Of a stretch of DNA of 64,000 nt, positions 24,501 to 37,193 are shown in pieces; the stretch's first letter is position 1; each line of letters starts with the position of its first letter. Location: NCBI GenBank assembly GCA_017562135.1, contig QEYB01000158.1, forward strand, positions 248,001 to 312,000, given 5' to 3'. A program made the position numbers and the translations under genes. The notes under the pieces are model-generated. The model saw only the letters and a program-made list of their open reading frames with translations, was not told where the DNA came from and searched no databases. The DNA comes from Dipylidium caninum. Lineage: Eukaryota; Platyhelminthes; Cestoda; Cyclophyllidea; Dipylidiidae.

Positions 24501-27500
24501 CAAGGCAAGAGACTGGAGGCCGCACAGGACCCCAATCCGAAGCTCGTTTCCCTTGGAAACGTGGAAGCAAACACGAAGAGTCGTCGTTGCGACGAATGCA
24601 GAGATTCGTGGACGGCAGAGGCCCGCCGCCCTGAGACCGCTGACGGGAGGGGCGGGAGGGAGAAGGAGGAGTGGACCAGTGACCCCACAGATTCAAATGA
24701 GCAAGTTTAGACTGATTCGAGGCACTTTGCGCGAAAGAACTCGCGTTTTCAGCGGGTTTGACTCCGGTCCAAACGGACTGTCAAATCTGGGGAGGAATAA
24801 GGACTCGTTCAGCCCATCCCCACTAATCCGTCGACCTCTGGTCGCCTCTCAACTCCCCGGTGTGCCTTGGAGCCTCCTCGTATGCGAAATAATATGACGA
24901 TGGATCTGTTCGTCATTCATCAAACAGGTCGCTCTGCGACAAGCTGTCGATGGCAAAGAAATTTCCCCAGCTGCAGAGTCGACCAAAGTGGACGTGGGAG
25001 GTGGAAGTAGTCCACGGACTGAGCCCTGAAAGGGGACTCAGGCACTTTCCTCACCGCCCAAGTGCGGCAGTTGGTGTGCCTCGGAATCCGCCCTGGTTGG
25101 CGCCTGACAGTCGTGAGGAGGCTCGAGTTGGGTGCGTGTGCACCGGTGGGAGAAAGACAGGCCCCCGGTGTCACTCAGCCCTCACGGGAGGCTAATAAAG
25201 TCACGCAAGTACACGCAGCCTACGTAAAGACCTTTTCAGCAGCTTCGCCTGGGAAGGCAAGGAACATCTCCGCCTCTGGTGGGTGAAGCGGCGGGCGAAG
25301 ATGGAGACCGAACCGAGCCAGCGGCACTTCCATGTGTGCCCCGCTCGAAGGCAGAATTTGGCAGGAGCAGCCTCCTCACTTTCCCCACCCCGCGCTGATG
25401 ACGATGACAAGGAGGGTTAGAATGGTCCGGAGGAGGCAGTTCGGGCGACATTCATACCGTCCATCGTATGGCCCTACGCCCCGTCGTCGATGGCATTAAC
25501 CGCCACTGTCCACGGCCTGTCGAGTGAGAGCTACCACTTAGCCGGTATCAACGGCGAACCACGCAATTCATCAGTGGCGGTCCGGTGCGGTGCGGTCTGA
25601 CGCCCTTCGCCCGTTTGTACGCCCTTCGCCGTCGATCTCCCACTGACGCCACGTTTCTCCCTCTTTCAGCAGTCCGCCGCCACCTTCGCCGCTTCCGCCA
25701 TTCTACCTTCGAGGGGATCATTCACTCCGAGCGAAGACACTTCGTCGATCTTTCGGTGTCGGGTGGAAGCGGCTTCTCTCGGCCGGCTGTGCGCAATTTA
25801 CGACAGTCGAGGACGGAAAAGAGGCTTTTCTCAAGCCCGCAACGGCAAATTAGGCGCCAAAATGGGCATTTCCGAGACACCTTCGGCACATCGACGCTCT
25901 GATGCCAATGCGACCGGCAGCGGCCTCCTCTCGTCGCCATGTCCGAGGCGTCCACGACTCCGCGTCGGCCGGTTGCACCGAGAAGGACGTCCACCTTCCA
26001 GTAAAAGAACCAGCGCTCGCTCGCCCATGAAGGGGAAGAGGAAGCGGCTACCGGAATTTTTGCTCTTTTGTCATCATACCTCGTTATATTCTTCCTTTTT
26101 CTTGCCTTCAAGACCATTGTTAAACGGTGTTTTCACTATTTAAATGGGTGGACAAAGCCGCTCGGTCCGCTTCACTTGACTCCCATTGCTCACGCAGAAG
26201 ATCCCCTCGAAAGTCGCTGAATGAGGTGTCCTCCCCTGTCTGTAGGGAGCGAAATTCACCCGGACAGCCGTGAGAGGCTCAGGCCTGTGTGCCGACGTGG
26301 TCGGAGGAGCCGAGGCGACGCGTCCAGTCGGTGTGGAGGCTCCAGAGAATGAATTAATTTCACTTCTCCGCGAGGCGGTCACCTCCGCGGAAAGAGCACT
26401 TAGCGACGAGGCTGAAGGGTGTGGAAGGAGGTCTTAGTCCCTCTTGCTACCGTCCTCGGGCGGGGTGGTTTGTCGAGGAGGACCTCGCCAACGAGCGGGT
26501 TACCCCTCGGCAGCACCCAATCAGGCTGGTTGTAGCGCGCCCGCCTCGAACTGTCTGTTGCAGGCTTCGTCGGAACGCTTTGAAGCGGCGATTGAGTGAA
26601 GGTCGCAGTTCCATTCCTCTCTGTGCGGGTGTGGTCCTCCTCAGAAAGCTGCGTTGACCCTCTGGCGCCCATTTATGGCCTTAAACATGGAGGTGGAACG
26701 TTTCCCGCTGCTTCTTTTAATCTCTTCCCTCTCGAGGTGTTTTCATGGGGCTGAAGGGTACAGTTAGTGGCCCTCCGAAGAGGCGTCTAGTCAGAAAGAA
26801 GGGATTCTTTAGAGACCTGCATCGTCACCTCGAGCAGTTCATCAATCCGAAAAGGTTGACAGCCATTTTCCCGCCCGACGGAGTGGTTAAGTACTGGCTT
26901 CCTGAGGGATCAAGCACACATTCCTCCTCGCAGAACCGCGGCCACCGATGTTTCGCCGGACGGATCGGATTTTAACAGGCTATTTCTGCCTCAGAAAGGT
27001 GAAATTTTATTTTCTTCCATGAGGAAATAGCTGCAGGAGGAGAAGATTTCCCCGAAGCCTGATCTACCGTGACGCACGTCGCTACTACTCAAAAGGGTTC
27101 AGTAACGGGGACACGAAGACCCTGTGCGGTGAAATGGCCGTGCTTGCAGAAATTAATTTGTGGGTGCGGCTGTCAGCTAATCCTGTTCTCCGCGCCACGT
27201 GTCCTCAGGCTGGGTTCCTTTTTAAGGGCGAGGTTTGCTGAAAGATGGTCTTCTAAAGACAGATTTTGGACCGTCGCCGACGGGAGTTGAAATAGTTGGG
27301 TTATAGCTTTGCACATACCGTCAGTGAGAAGGCCGCGACGCGAATAGGCGCGCAGAGGGAAAGAAGAGCGTCTCAAACCAGGAATTGAATGCATAACGTT
27401 GAATGTCTCTGCGGGAGAGGTCAGAATTTTCCTCACCTTAATATGATTTCCAAACGATTAATGGCGGCGTTGATCTCCATTATTTCAGCCTGGGTGCAAA

Positions 27501-30500
27501 GGCCATAAGACATCGGGTGTCCTCTATTCCACGACTCTTCTCGAGCGGTGAGGGTTAATTTCTACCGGTGGTGCAGAAGACAGCCACAGGCCTCGAGAGG
27601 CATTCTCGAGTCGCCTTTCACTCAGACTGAAAATTGTCCTCAATCAACCACGACTTTGGCGACAGTTTAATGTTTTTTTTTTAAGGCCAAAATCATGGAC
27701 ACAAAGTGAGCTTTGCCCTCCCACCCAACTCGCGGCTTTTAATCTCCTACAGGGGACCCTCGCGGGAGGTTTGTCACACCAATTCGTCAACACGATCGGC
27801 CTTTTCACCCGGCCTCCGTGACTGCGGCGCGATTGCCCGCTCGAGCCACCGCAAAACACGGCTCCGCGTCTGCCGCTCACTCATCGCGTGGGCCACCGAT
27901 GCGGCGGGACGACGTTAAGCCCTCCTTTCCGCCGATCGGCACATTCGCCGGCGCATAACCCTCGAAGGTGACAATGTGTATCGTAAATTTGCGCCTCGCA
28001 TGCTTTACGACCCGCGCTATGACACGTCTGGTGGGCCTATAAACCTGTCAGTGCTAATCCGACACGATTGTCGGTTGCACTGACACGCGGGGACGACGCG
28101 AGTGTTGTGACATGTACGCCGAGCGGTGCTCAAACAGCGATGAACCGCGGAACCGCAACCGGCGGTTGAAGTTTCGTAAAACTCGTCGCCAGGGCGAGGG
28201 AAGTGAGAAGGGGAGAGTTTAGGGGGGGGGAGGCGAATTTCATTACTTTTGTTAGGATCACTTCAGGAGAATGCTGGTGGAAATCTCCTCGGGTGTGGAG
28301 AGGGGACGTCGGAGGTGGCATTTTTCCCTCTCGCGTTTCCTATTGGACGCTCCAGCGCGGTGCGGACGTGTCACCTCGTGAGGCGGTTTTGCGCCCGTCC
28401 GAGGCCATATGTTGGAATCCCCCGCCTGGTCATCCAATGGCTTATTCCCTCCTCCCCAATTCCTCCCTCGATCCCACTGAGCTTAGCCGAGGTGGACAGA
28501 AACGCCTCCCACGCTTCCACCGTCCAACCCATCTTCTCGACCGCTTTACGCAGAAAGGCGTCGACTCGGTGCCTCAAACCGCCCAAATTATGGCGAAAGA
28601 AGAACGAAGGAGGAGACCCTGCCGCCATTGGAGCCAGAAAACTCTTGTCCTTCTCCCCTTTCTGGTCTCTTGGACGATTTTCGTTGTCCCCTCGGACGAG
28701 GAGGGCCGCCCTGCGCGTCGCTCGTCCTCCACGGTGATTTGAAACCGCATCTCGGGTCTGTTGTGCCAAATGCCATCAAAAAGTCCGCCGCCGCCTGGGG
28801 GAGCTTGTGTTTAGTCATCCTCGAGGCGGATTGCGTCATTTGGCGGTGTTCCTTATGGGTGATAGCGTGCGAGGTCGGGTCGACTACGTGATCCCCCCGC
28901 GTGTCGGCCAGTTTATTCACTTTTTAGCCTAACTTTCAAAACAACAGATTTTCCGCCAACATCACGAACTCACGGATATGTTGTGTTGCATTGCCATTGA
29001 ACACTTTCTTCGACATTCCACTCGAGTCGGGATTTTGGTGAAGCACCGAGGATTTCATCCGTGCTCTGTTTTAACTCTGCTCCCCTCGCCCGACCCTTCT
29101 TCAGCCGCAGACGGCGGCTTTTGTCCGGACACTGCCAATCCTGCTAATTCTACGACTTTTTGAAGGCCTCTTGAAGACAAATCGCTGTCCACGCTCCTCA
29201 CCGTCTCTCGACCACTCACTTCAACCTCTCGCAGAGAGTTCCTGCAATGCCTTCTTCACTCCACCCTTCTTCAACACACCACATTGTCTTTTCTTCACAC
29301 TCCACCTGCTTCATGGAAGCCAATCAACCTCGGCATAACCTTGTGAATCCGTGTACCTCGCGAAGAAATTATTTGCCCACGCTTTTCACCGTCTCTCCTC
29401 TATTCATCTCAATCTTCCGCATTCTACTTCATCACTGTCTACATCGCTCCAACCTTCTTCAACAGGAGACTAGTACAATTATTCCACCATATCATGCTCT
29501 ATCCTGCCTCCTGAAAACATGACTCCGGCCACACGGCTAACCCCTACGTAACCAAGCCCTCTTTCCGTACTGATTCAATCATTCAACCCTCCCTACACTC
29601 GTACCAGACAGATTTTCAACGCTACTTTCTCCTAACTTCTGGAAGGCTCTTCTTTCGTCTTAAATGAGACGGCCGGCACCTCTGGCGCGTCTTGAACCCA
29701 TCGACGTTGCAGAAGTGGTAAGTGGACAGGTAGACGTGAGGGGGCGTCGATATCCGTCAAAGTTGTCTCGCACTCAAGAAAAAGACGTCCACTTGTGCCT
29801 TGGTTGAGGCCTCGCTCTCTTTCTCCCACCTTTCCGTGTTGGAATGGATTGCGATCCTGGTAGAGTGAGGCATCCGGGTTCCTTGGGACCTGGCGAGGTG
29901 CCCCGCGACGGCTCCGATCTATTCCCCGGCATGTGCGATTCATCTCCAGGTGTGTGTTCTTGCCCCCGCCTCCCCCGAACGACCATTTCTCCGCGGGTGG
30001 CAAGAGTTAAGGCGACTGAAGGCTGAAGTAGCCGAGAGGAGGTCGTACTTTAGTCTCTCCCCTGTATGATACTAATAAAGTCATTTTTAAGCCTTTCTGC
30101 CTTGTCTTCGGGTTTCTGTCTCCTTCACGAGCTCGTCCGACTCCTCCGAGGAGGTGAGCAAGTCGGCCAAAAAGCAGGTTGCTCATCACCTGGCCGATAG
30201 GGGAGGCCGGACGACTTCGAAGGTTCCCTCTTTAATTAGCGCCTTCGGACGAGTCCGTACATAGCTCAAGTCGCTTGTGGAAAATCGAGTCGTTCCGTTT
30301 CTCCCCTTCCCTCGCCTCACTCTCCACCGCGACGCCTCCAACCCGTCGGCCAGAGAGGCGCGCCTATCGCAGCGCGAATTGACAAGCCCAAAGTGGTTTA
30401 ATCAGCGTTTAAACATTCCGGCTTTTCTCGATGTGGACGTATAACAGAAGACCTCCAAGCTGCAATGCTTTTCGCTCAACCTTCCCCCTGAGTCGCACTC

Positions 30501-31600
30501 TCATTGCCCTCAGAACTCTCTGTTCACCTCGTGGACTATTCAAATCGACCATGTCCATTCACGCCTGTCGTTGGTCGGTGATGTTAAAGCGCCTCCCGTC
30601 CCGAAATGTTGGCGATATTGTTCGTCGCTCCTCATTCCAATTGTAGCGGGTTCCTCTTGACCACAACAATCAAACGATATCTTTACACGATCCTTCGGTC
30701 CACCGAATCGAAAAATGGTAATGCAATCGAAGTAGATTCCCAGTCCACTGAGCAGGACCAGCTTCTGCACGATTTTCACATCACACGACCATTCTGAGGT
30801 GGTCATGGCGACGAGGACTCGCAGTTACCCGTCGCCATTTGGGAGACATCGCGTGGCCCGTCTCTGCTCACAACCTGTCATTTCCCGTTGGGCAAATGGG
30901 GTAACAAGAGGTATCAAGTGCCTGACGAGGCGACTGGAGAGTTGGGTGATGACCTTTCCCCTTTAATTATCACTCGCCCCTGTGGGTCGTCTTGGCTGCG
31001 GTTAATTACTGCCTGAAAGGCTTATTTGAGAAGGAAACAAGCCCGCTTTTCCTCCCGTCTGCACTCACTTTCCTCCAAACTGGTTTTACTGGTTTTGTTT
31101 ACACTTGCGCACAGACTATGCCACGTGACAGTGTGAAATAAAGATTATCTTTATTCAGGACACCTATTTAATATGCCGTGTTGCATCGCGTTCTCCCACT
31201 AAGCGGCCGTTCGAGTTAGAAGTCGGCCTTAGAATCTGGGGTCTAATCACAACAAAGGCGTCCACGTGTAGTACAAGCTCTATGCCATAGTTCTTCTCCG
31301 ATAGAATGGGCATTTGCACAAACAACATCAAACTTTTCCATCATGACACCTTAAAAAACTATACGATTTTTCTCTTGCTCCGCCGAAATAGACCTAAAGG
31401 TGTCACCTATAGCATTTAACCAGTTTCGGAACTTTGAAATAGACATTGGTAGAGATATTTTCTCCATTAGTCCGCTGGCAGGACACCTCTAAGCCCCCAA
31501 GGTTAATCCTTCTCAGTGCTCTACCGTACAATGGAAAATCGTGATGAGGTGTGAGTTACACTAGCTACAAGCCTAAATGACATGGTGTACCACAAAGGTT
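18546..31600. other. About 13 kb of GC-rich DNA without a supported gene
   Basis: Many open frames of 60-240 codons overlap each other on both strands here (for example 21171-22479). This is expected by chance where stop codons are rare. Their translations are dominated by Arg, Ser, Pro, Thr and Ala. I found no domain, no phase-compatible exon chain and no transposon protein. The short frame 26745-26975 with FFRDLHRHLEQFINPKRL is the least random-looking, but it stands alone. From about 31 kb the composition becomes AT-richer. Confidence 0.5.
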
Positions 31601-31694
31601 GCGATTAAAGGTGCAAGATTCTCGAAATATCGAGAAATTTTTAAAAGAAAGTCACAATATCGTGTCACCACTAAATAAAACCTTCTCACATATT

Positions 31695-31790
31695 TTAAGC
31701 GCTGTGATTGGCTGGCAATGCATCCATACCGCCTGCCCAATCATTGGGCAGCTGGCGCGTTGACCAATGGCGACGCAGCGATGAACGCAC
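31695..31790. promoter_or_regulatory. CCAAT-box cluster with palindrome
   Basis: Within about 90 bp there are GATTGGCTGG, a near-perfect palindrome TGCCCAATCATTGGGCA (31736-31752) carrying CCAAT on both strands, and TTGACCAATGGCG. CCAAT boxes in both orientations are NF-Y sites in animal promoters. The cluster lies about 1.5 kb upstream of the first identified exon of the homeobox gene, so it may be its promoter. This is inferred from motifs only. Confidence 0.4.
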
Positions 31791-32523
31791 GCACTCAATT
31801 TCGAAATAGCCACCAGTGAACGACCGTGTATTGACTTTCCATAACTCAATAGTTCATCGGATTATAATTGGCGTTGTCATTCATATCCGTTGCCTCTTAT
31901 GGGTAGGTGTGACTGCATGTTATCTGTGTGTGATATGCTGGATCATCCGCCATGTTATCCGCTTATCTCCACCCACTTGATCTTGTCTTATCCGTTCACT
32001 TGCGTTACATCTTATTGAAAAGTTTAATTCCATACGGGTTAGTAGAGGGCTTAACACTCACTTCCTAATGCTAATAACACTTGAGTTGAGTGTTCCACGC
32101 AATTCCGCGGCTTCGCGGTAGGAAAGGAGCAGGGGGGCTTGTTCTTGTCTTCCTAACTAACTATTTAGGCATTAAATTTAAAATACTGCCTTCTAGTTCC
32201 AATACTACCTCCGCAAAAGCCTGCGAACGGTGAGATTCGCAGAGTAAGCAATGGGACTTCTTACCAGCAGTCGATTGACTGCTCGGCGGAAAACGTACAA
32301 GCTGTGGGGTTCAACATCCCGTCGACCACGTCAAGTCTGCCCTTCAGATCACAGCTGTGCTACCACCACGCCGCGGAACGTCCGTCTGCCTCCACTGTCG
32401 CTGAATTTGCCTCCACTGATGTGAGTTCACGCCAGTAATGTGCCGTTTGTCTCCCCTTGTGAGAATTTAGCCAGTGTGAATGTGCGAAACTTGTAAGCAC
32501 ACCTCAGATTTCTCCTTCGCTGG

Positions 32524-32592
32524 CTCTCTCTCTCTCTCTCCGTATGCGCGCGAAGCGAGCGAGCTAGCGAGAGAGAGAGAAAGAGAGAAAAT
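32524..32592. repeat. CT tract and GA tract in inverted orientation
   Basis: A (CT)n run at about 32524-32540 is followed, after roughly 30 bp, by a (GA)n-rich run at about 32568-32592. The two tracts are complementary and could form a hairpin. GAGA-type sequence is also common in animal promoters. It lies about 0.65 kb upstream of the first identified homeobox-gene exon. Confidence 0.55.
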
Positions 32593-33224
32593 TTATGTCC
32601 TCATTGGATGGCAGGATAAAAAATTGTTCTCATAGAGAAAATGCACCTACACACAAACACACGAACCTCTCCATCGACACCTCATTCCAAGTGGTGCTCC
32701 ACTCGAGCATGGTACGCTCCACTCTCTGATATTTTATATTCTCCACCTCTCTTGCTCAACAACTCTTTTCGGACTCTCGGCTGCGCGATGCCACGCCCCG
32801 AGAAGATCTTTCCTTCGTGTCCTCGCTGTTACGGTGATAGATTCACAACTTTTATTGCACGTCGTCCACGAGGAAGTTTGAGTTATGTGACAGTCGCCTC
32901 GATGTCTGCGCACACCGAAAGTGGGGGCTCCGGGGCGGGCGGGGGGGGAGGGTGCCCTCGGGTGTCCCGACTACTCTCCGCGTTGTGCACACGTGTGCAA
33001 CGCGTGTGCAGCCCAACACTTTGCGCATTGTCAACGGGTTTTGTGGCGGTTCTACTGATTTGGGGGAAAAATGGGCCACGTCGCCCGCGAAATGGTCAAC
33101 TATTCGTCTACTAGCAAACGTCCTTCTCGAATGGAGCATTCTATTTGACAGCAAATGTTAGAGTCGCCTCTTTCCCTTAACACCGTCGCCCTGTCATGCA
33201 TCTGCGTTGATTTGTCCTCTTCAG

Positions 33225-35464
33225 GTACCGATAGAAGTGCCGCAATCATCCTACCTGACGAGCGTCTACTCACCGACGCTTCCTCCGATGCCGAATCATT
33301 CGGTAAGACTTCCATGTCCTCATCACCTCCTAACGCCTTACCACTCACTAATTGTCAGACAACTCGACAAACAGCACTGTTCGCCACTCGCCCTCCGTCC
33401 CGTCCGCAAATCCCGAGCCGGGCTCAGCGAGCCCGTTGGCCGGAGTGGAGGGGAGTTGGTGGTCCCGCCTCCGAACATTCGCAATTTTGACGCAACAACG
33501 CCGTTTTCTCGCTGTAGATTCCATTTGTTCCGAACGGCGCGCACCGCCCTCCCACGATGCCGATGCCGGGCGCGTCGCCTCAAAACCAACTGGCCGGCTC
33601 GCCGACGTCAGCGGTCGAGGTTGTTCTTCCACCCCCGCTCAGTCCGTTTTCTTCGCCCGCCCCCCTTTCCCCCCCCGGCATGCACCCCTCCTCGACCAAC
33701 GATCAACAATGATGATTCATCGTGTTTTACAAAAAATTTTTTTTGCAACCACTTAATGGCTTCGACACGTTGTCTTCAACTGGAAAACTTCTTCATTTTA
33801 AAATCTCTAGAGAGATGATTGTCCTTTGGCTGGGGGGGGGGGGGGGGTGGCGGGGGCGCTTTATTAGTCCAGTCGGTGGATAACATTTGCGGTTCTCCTC
33901 CCTTCCAGACACCGTCGCACCCTCAGCCCGTGGTGACCTCTCCACTTCCGTCGACAGCGCCTCGCTACCCAATCTCGACGCCGTCGTTCCACCCGACTCA
34001 GGTAATCCACCGCACATCGTGGTGCCGAGAGGTCTGCCTGTGAATAGACACGCAGGAGGGCACTTGAGCCAATTGAATTAGCGTTCTAAGTGACATCCGA
34101 TGTCTCTTAACCCAGCGACTGCCAGTGGCAGCGCTCGCTCTCAGCGTCACTCGGGAACCCTAACACCGCCTCTTTCCTCTCGGGTTTTAGTCCACGGGTC
34201 AGCACTGCGAGCCCTACCGGCCGAACGGCGGCTTCGTCTTCGGGCCCGAGTACGAGATGGCGTCCACGTCCACCCGCAGGCTGGCCATGTCGACGTATTC
34301 CACGTCGCCGGGGCCGTCGGTTTACACGGCGGAGGTAGGTTTCACTCCGCCCCCTCCGCCGAACCCGCTCCGGGTGAGTTATTCGTGTCTCTCGTTGTGC
34401 ACGCGCGTGTGTGTGTGTGTCCCGGTGTGTATGAGTAAGAACGAGCGACTTACAACCGTTTCATCAACGGGCGGGGGGGGGCGAACTTAATGGGTTACTT
34501 TTTGTGTAGGTCGGGACGCTTCACCACAGGGCGGAGTACCATCGAAATGGTTATCAAGTCGGCTGTGAGGGTCAAGGCTGGCCGAGATGTATGGCGCCAA
34601 TTGACTTCTACGCCATTTCGTCGCCGACGCTTCGGCCACCGCCACCGCCACCGCCGCCTCGAGCGCCTCCGCCTCCCGCGTACTGGGACGCGGTTCCCGA
34701 GGACGCGACGACGCCAACTCGACATTTTTACCACATGGGCGCTGGCAACGTGCCAGTCCAAATGTACAACTACCCAGCCTTGCCGCTTCAACAGTCTACG
34801 CTGCCTCCGGCTCCGTCAGCGAGGCCGCAACAACAGCGCAACTCTTCACGGGTCCGACGCCAACAGTCGACACCGTATGATCCAGCAGCGTGTAAGTTCG
34901 GTCATCTCCGCCTCCGTTTGCTTCCCCACCAGACCTCATGGAGGGCGGGAATTCACCCGCCAGAGGAAGTAGGGTCCAGAATCGGGCTGGCTGCAGCAGT
35001 GGCTCCGATTGTCAGTCGAAATGAGTTTTTTGGTCTGTTGCCCCCAAAAACCCGCCAATGGGCGCTTCAAGTTGAGCATTTCCTCCCCCGGGAAGTAGAG
35101 AATCCGGAACTCGGGAGGACAGTCATCAGTTTTACTGGATACTTGTCGCTTTGGCGGCTCCATCGAGGTGGTCAGTCGTCGACAAAAGCTTCGAGTGCCT
35201 CGCCATTCACTAAAAGACGACTTGCTGAGAGCCTCTCCTCCCTGGACTAGGCTTGATGGGACTGATTTTGTGTCGACTTGCGTCACTTGTCACTTAATTA
35301 CTCGGAGGAACTGAATGACGAGTGCCCCTCCGCACAGCCTGTTGAAGAGGCGGGTCCCAGGGCACTCGTCACATGTGCCTCTCTCCGAGTTTTCTCGAAC
35401 CCGAGTTCTCATGCCTGTGAGTCACCGGGGTCAGTCGTCTTGACAGGTGTCGCTGTGTGCGACG

Positions 35465-35536
<72 letters not shown>

Positions 35537-37193
35537 AGGAGAAGGAGGAGACATGGGGCGAGCCGGGGGTGGGGCGGGAGGAGAGCCAAAACAACAATGT
35601 CCCATAGACAACAAGGCACTGAGGACGCGATTTGCGACAACACACGCCTAACAACAACAAGTGAGACAGGCCCGGAAGGCCTCTGACATCCCCACCACCC
35701 TTCGTACCCCCTCAACATGTGAAAAATGGCACATCGCACCCAAATAGGCGTAGTTTTTTTTTCTTTCTAATTAAATCAAGTCTCACTGATCATATCACAA
35801 ACGGCGACACACCTAATGTGCGTGTGAATGGCATCGTTGATGAAACCGAAAGCGAGACGGTATTTCAGTTGTTTCCTAGGTTGAATACCTGTGGAAAATA
35901 GGCTTTTTTGAAGCATTGGAGGACCACCGGGGCGCATCGCCAAGGTTGTCTTCTCATTGGAGACATTTGTTGAAGCCCTGAGGCGAAATTGCAGTTCGGC
36001 GGGGCTGAATGTCATTGGCTATGGGCAGAAGGGCTTTTCGTCCTTACCACCATTTTGAAGGCACGCAGTGTAGGCATGACATCCACTCCCTCTGCCTCCG
36101 CGCCGCGAAAGGATGCTCTCCGGCCCAAGTTAGCGTTAATCGTCAGTTCTCGAGTGTTCCCTCTGCTTTGACGAAGGATCTACTGGCGAGCGAGGGTGAG
36201 ATTTCGAGAGGAGAGGAGAGAGAGCCTCTTCCCTCCTCCCAAAATGGGCTTCTCCACGGAGATGGGTCTCAGTGACACTTTAGAGCGCTTGAAGTGACAT
36301 TAAAGGTAACGCGACGGTGAAGATGCGTGTAATGGGAGCGCTCCAGCCCCGCCTTCACAAGACTTTGTGTTGCGCTGTGGCATCTCGACACGTCGAAGCC
36401 TCCGGCGAGGGTGATAGGTGCTGAACCATTACACAGGCAGGCACCGTACGCCACGCCAGTTAAACTGTCGCCCACCGTGTCCATTTTCCACCCACACCGT
36501 CCACAGGGAAGGGGAATCTCCCAGAGGGGAGAGATAGGCGCACGAATGCCGAAATGCCCTGGCCGAATACCACCCCACTACTGCTCACTATAACATCTTT
36601 TTCCTCTCTCTCGTTCCTTCAATGTGATGAGGTGAAAGAATTTTTTGGAGATTGTTAGCAATGTGGTTCAAGGTCGTATTCGGGGTCAGCTACGCGGAAC
36701 AAAGTGAGACAATTCCGATCATCTTTTATTTGTCACGTGGTAACACCTTCTTTCGAAAAACGCAAAATATAGTAGGGTCATTTCCTCGCGGACCGCCCTA
36801 TTTGTGATGTCTTTGAGGGAAAGGAACACACGCGAGGGACTCGCCTTTTTTCGCGGACATCCTAACGGACACCGGGTTTACTTAAATCCATTTCAGTAGC
36901 ACGCACCTTCTAATTACAGTCTGGTGACCGAAGCACGGCCGTCCCAGCCTTCTATCTCACGTCCTCGTCCTTTCTCCTCACCAGGTCCGTCACGAAGGGA
37001 GCGGACTATCTATACTCAGGATCAACTGCAGGTGATGGAAGCTCTGTTTGAAGTAAACAGGTACCCCGACATCGCAATGCGTGAACAATTGAGCTCGCAA
37101 CTTCGTCTCTCCGAGACGAGGATTCAGGTGTGGTTTAAGAATCGCCGTGCCAAGTATCGCAACATCCAGAGGCAGACAAACCAAACGGAGTAG
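33225..37193 (+). CDS. K50 paired-like (Otx-like) homeobox gene, 5'-incomplete
   Basis: Exons supported by splice sites and matching phase are 33225-33302, 33518-33619, 33909-34001, 34191-34334, 34510-34891 and 36985-37193. They give 335 residues ending at the TAG stop. The N-terminal start exon is not identified; an ATG at 32902 followed by a possible donor is one option. The first five exons encode a Pro/Ser/Thr/Tyr-rich region with SSYLTSVYSPTLPPMPNHS, YRPNGGFVFGPEYEM and a poly-proline run before APPPPAYWDAVPEDAT, typical of transcription-factor activation regions. The last exon encodes a homeodomain: RRERTIYTQDQLQVMEALF, RYPDIAMREQL and IQVWFKNRRAKYRN. Lys at homeodomain position 50 and RYPDI.MRE place it near Otx/Pitx/Gsc, closest to Otx by eye. 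It is a nuclear DNA-binding factor expected to prefer TAATCC-type sites. The protein ends about 14 residues after the homeodomain. Confidence 0.8.
33832..33847. repeat. Poly-G tract (16 nt)
   Basis: An uninterrupted run of 16 G lies in an intron of the homeobox gene, between exons 33518-33619 and 33909-34001, followed by further G-rich sequence. It could form a G-quadruplex and may be prone to length errors in the assembly. Confidence 0.85.
35463..35536. repeat. (TGCG)n tetranucleotide microsatellite
   Basis: About 18 near-perfect copies of CGTG/TGCG lie in the 2.1-kb intron before the homeobox exon. The repeat is open in all frames and produces spurious repetitive peptides (VRAC and ARTH units) that are not real proteins. 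Confidence 0.9.

Noticed and set aside
20155..25900. Many 80-240-codon frames on both strands in GC-rich DNA
   Set aside because: They overlap each other in all frames, are rich in Arg/Ser/Pro/Thr, lack domains and splice-linked neighbours, and are expected where stop codons are rare.
33155..33500. Alternative reading of the first homeobox-gene exons in another frame (acidic, Ser-rich, starting at an ATG at 33155)
   Set aside because: It joins in phase to 33359 but then has no consistent continuation to the later exons. The chosen frame keeps phase through six exons to the homeodomain stop. The alternative is not excluded.
35369..35740. Repetitive peptides of VRAC and ARTH units in several frames
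   Set aside because: They are direct translations of the TGCG microsatellite, open in every frame.
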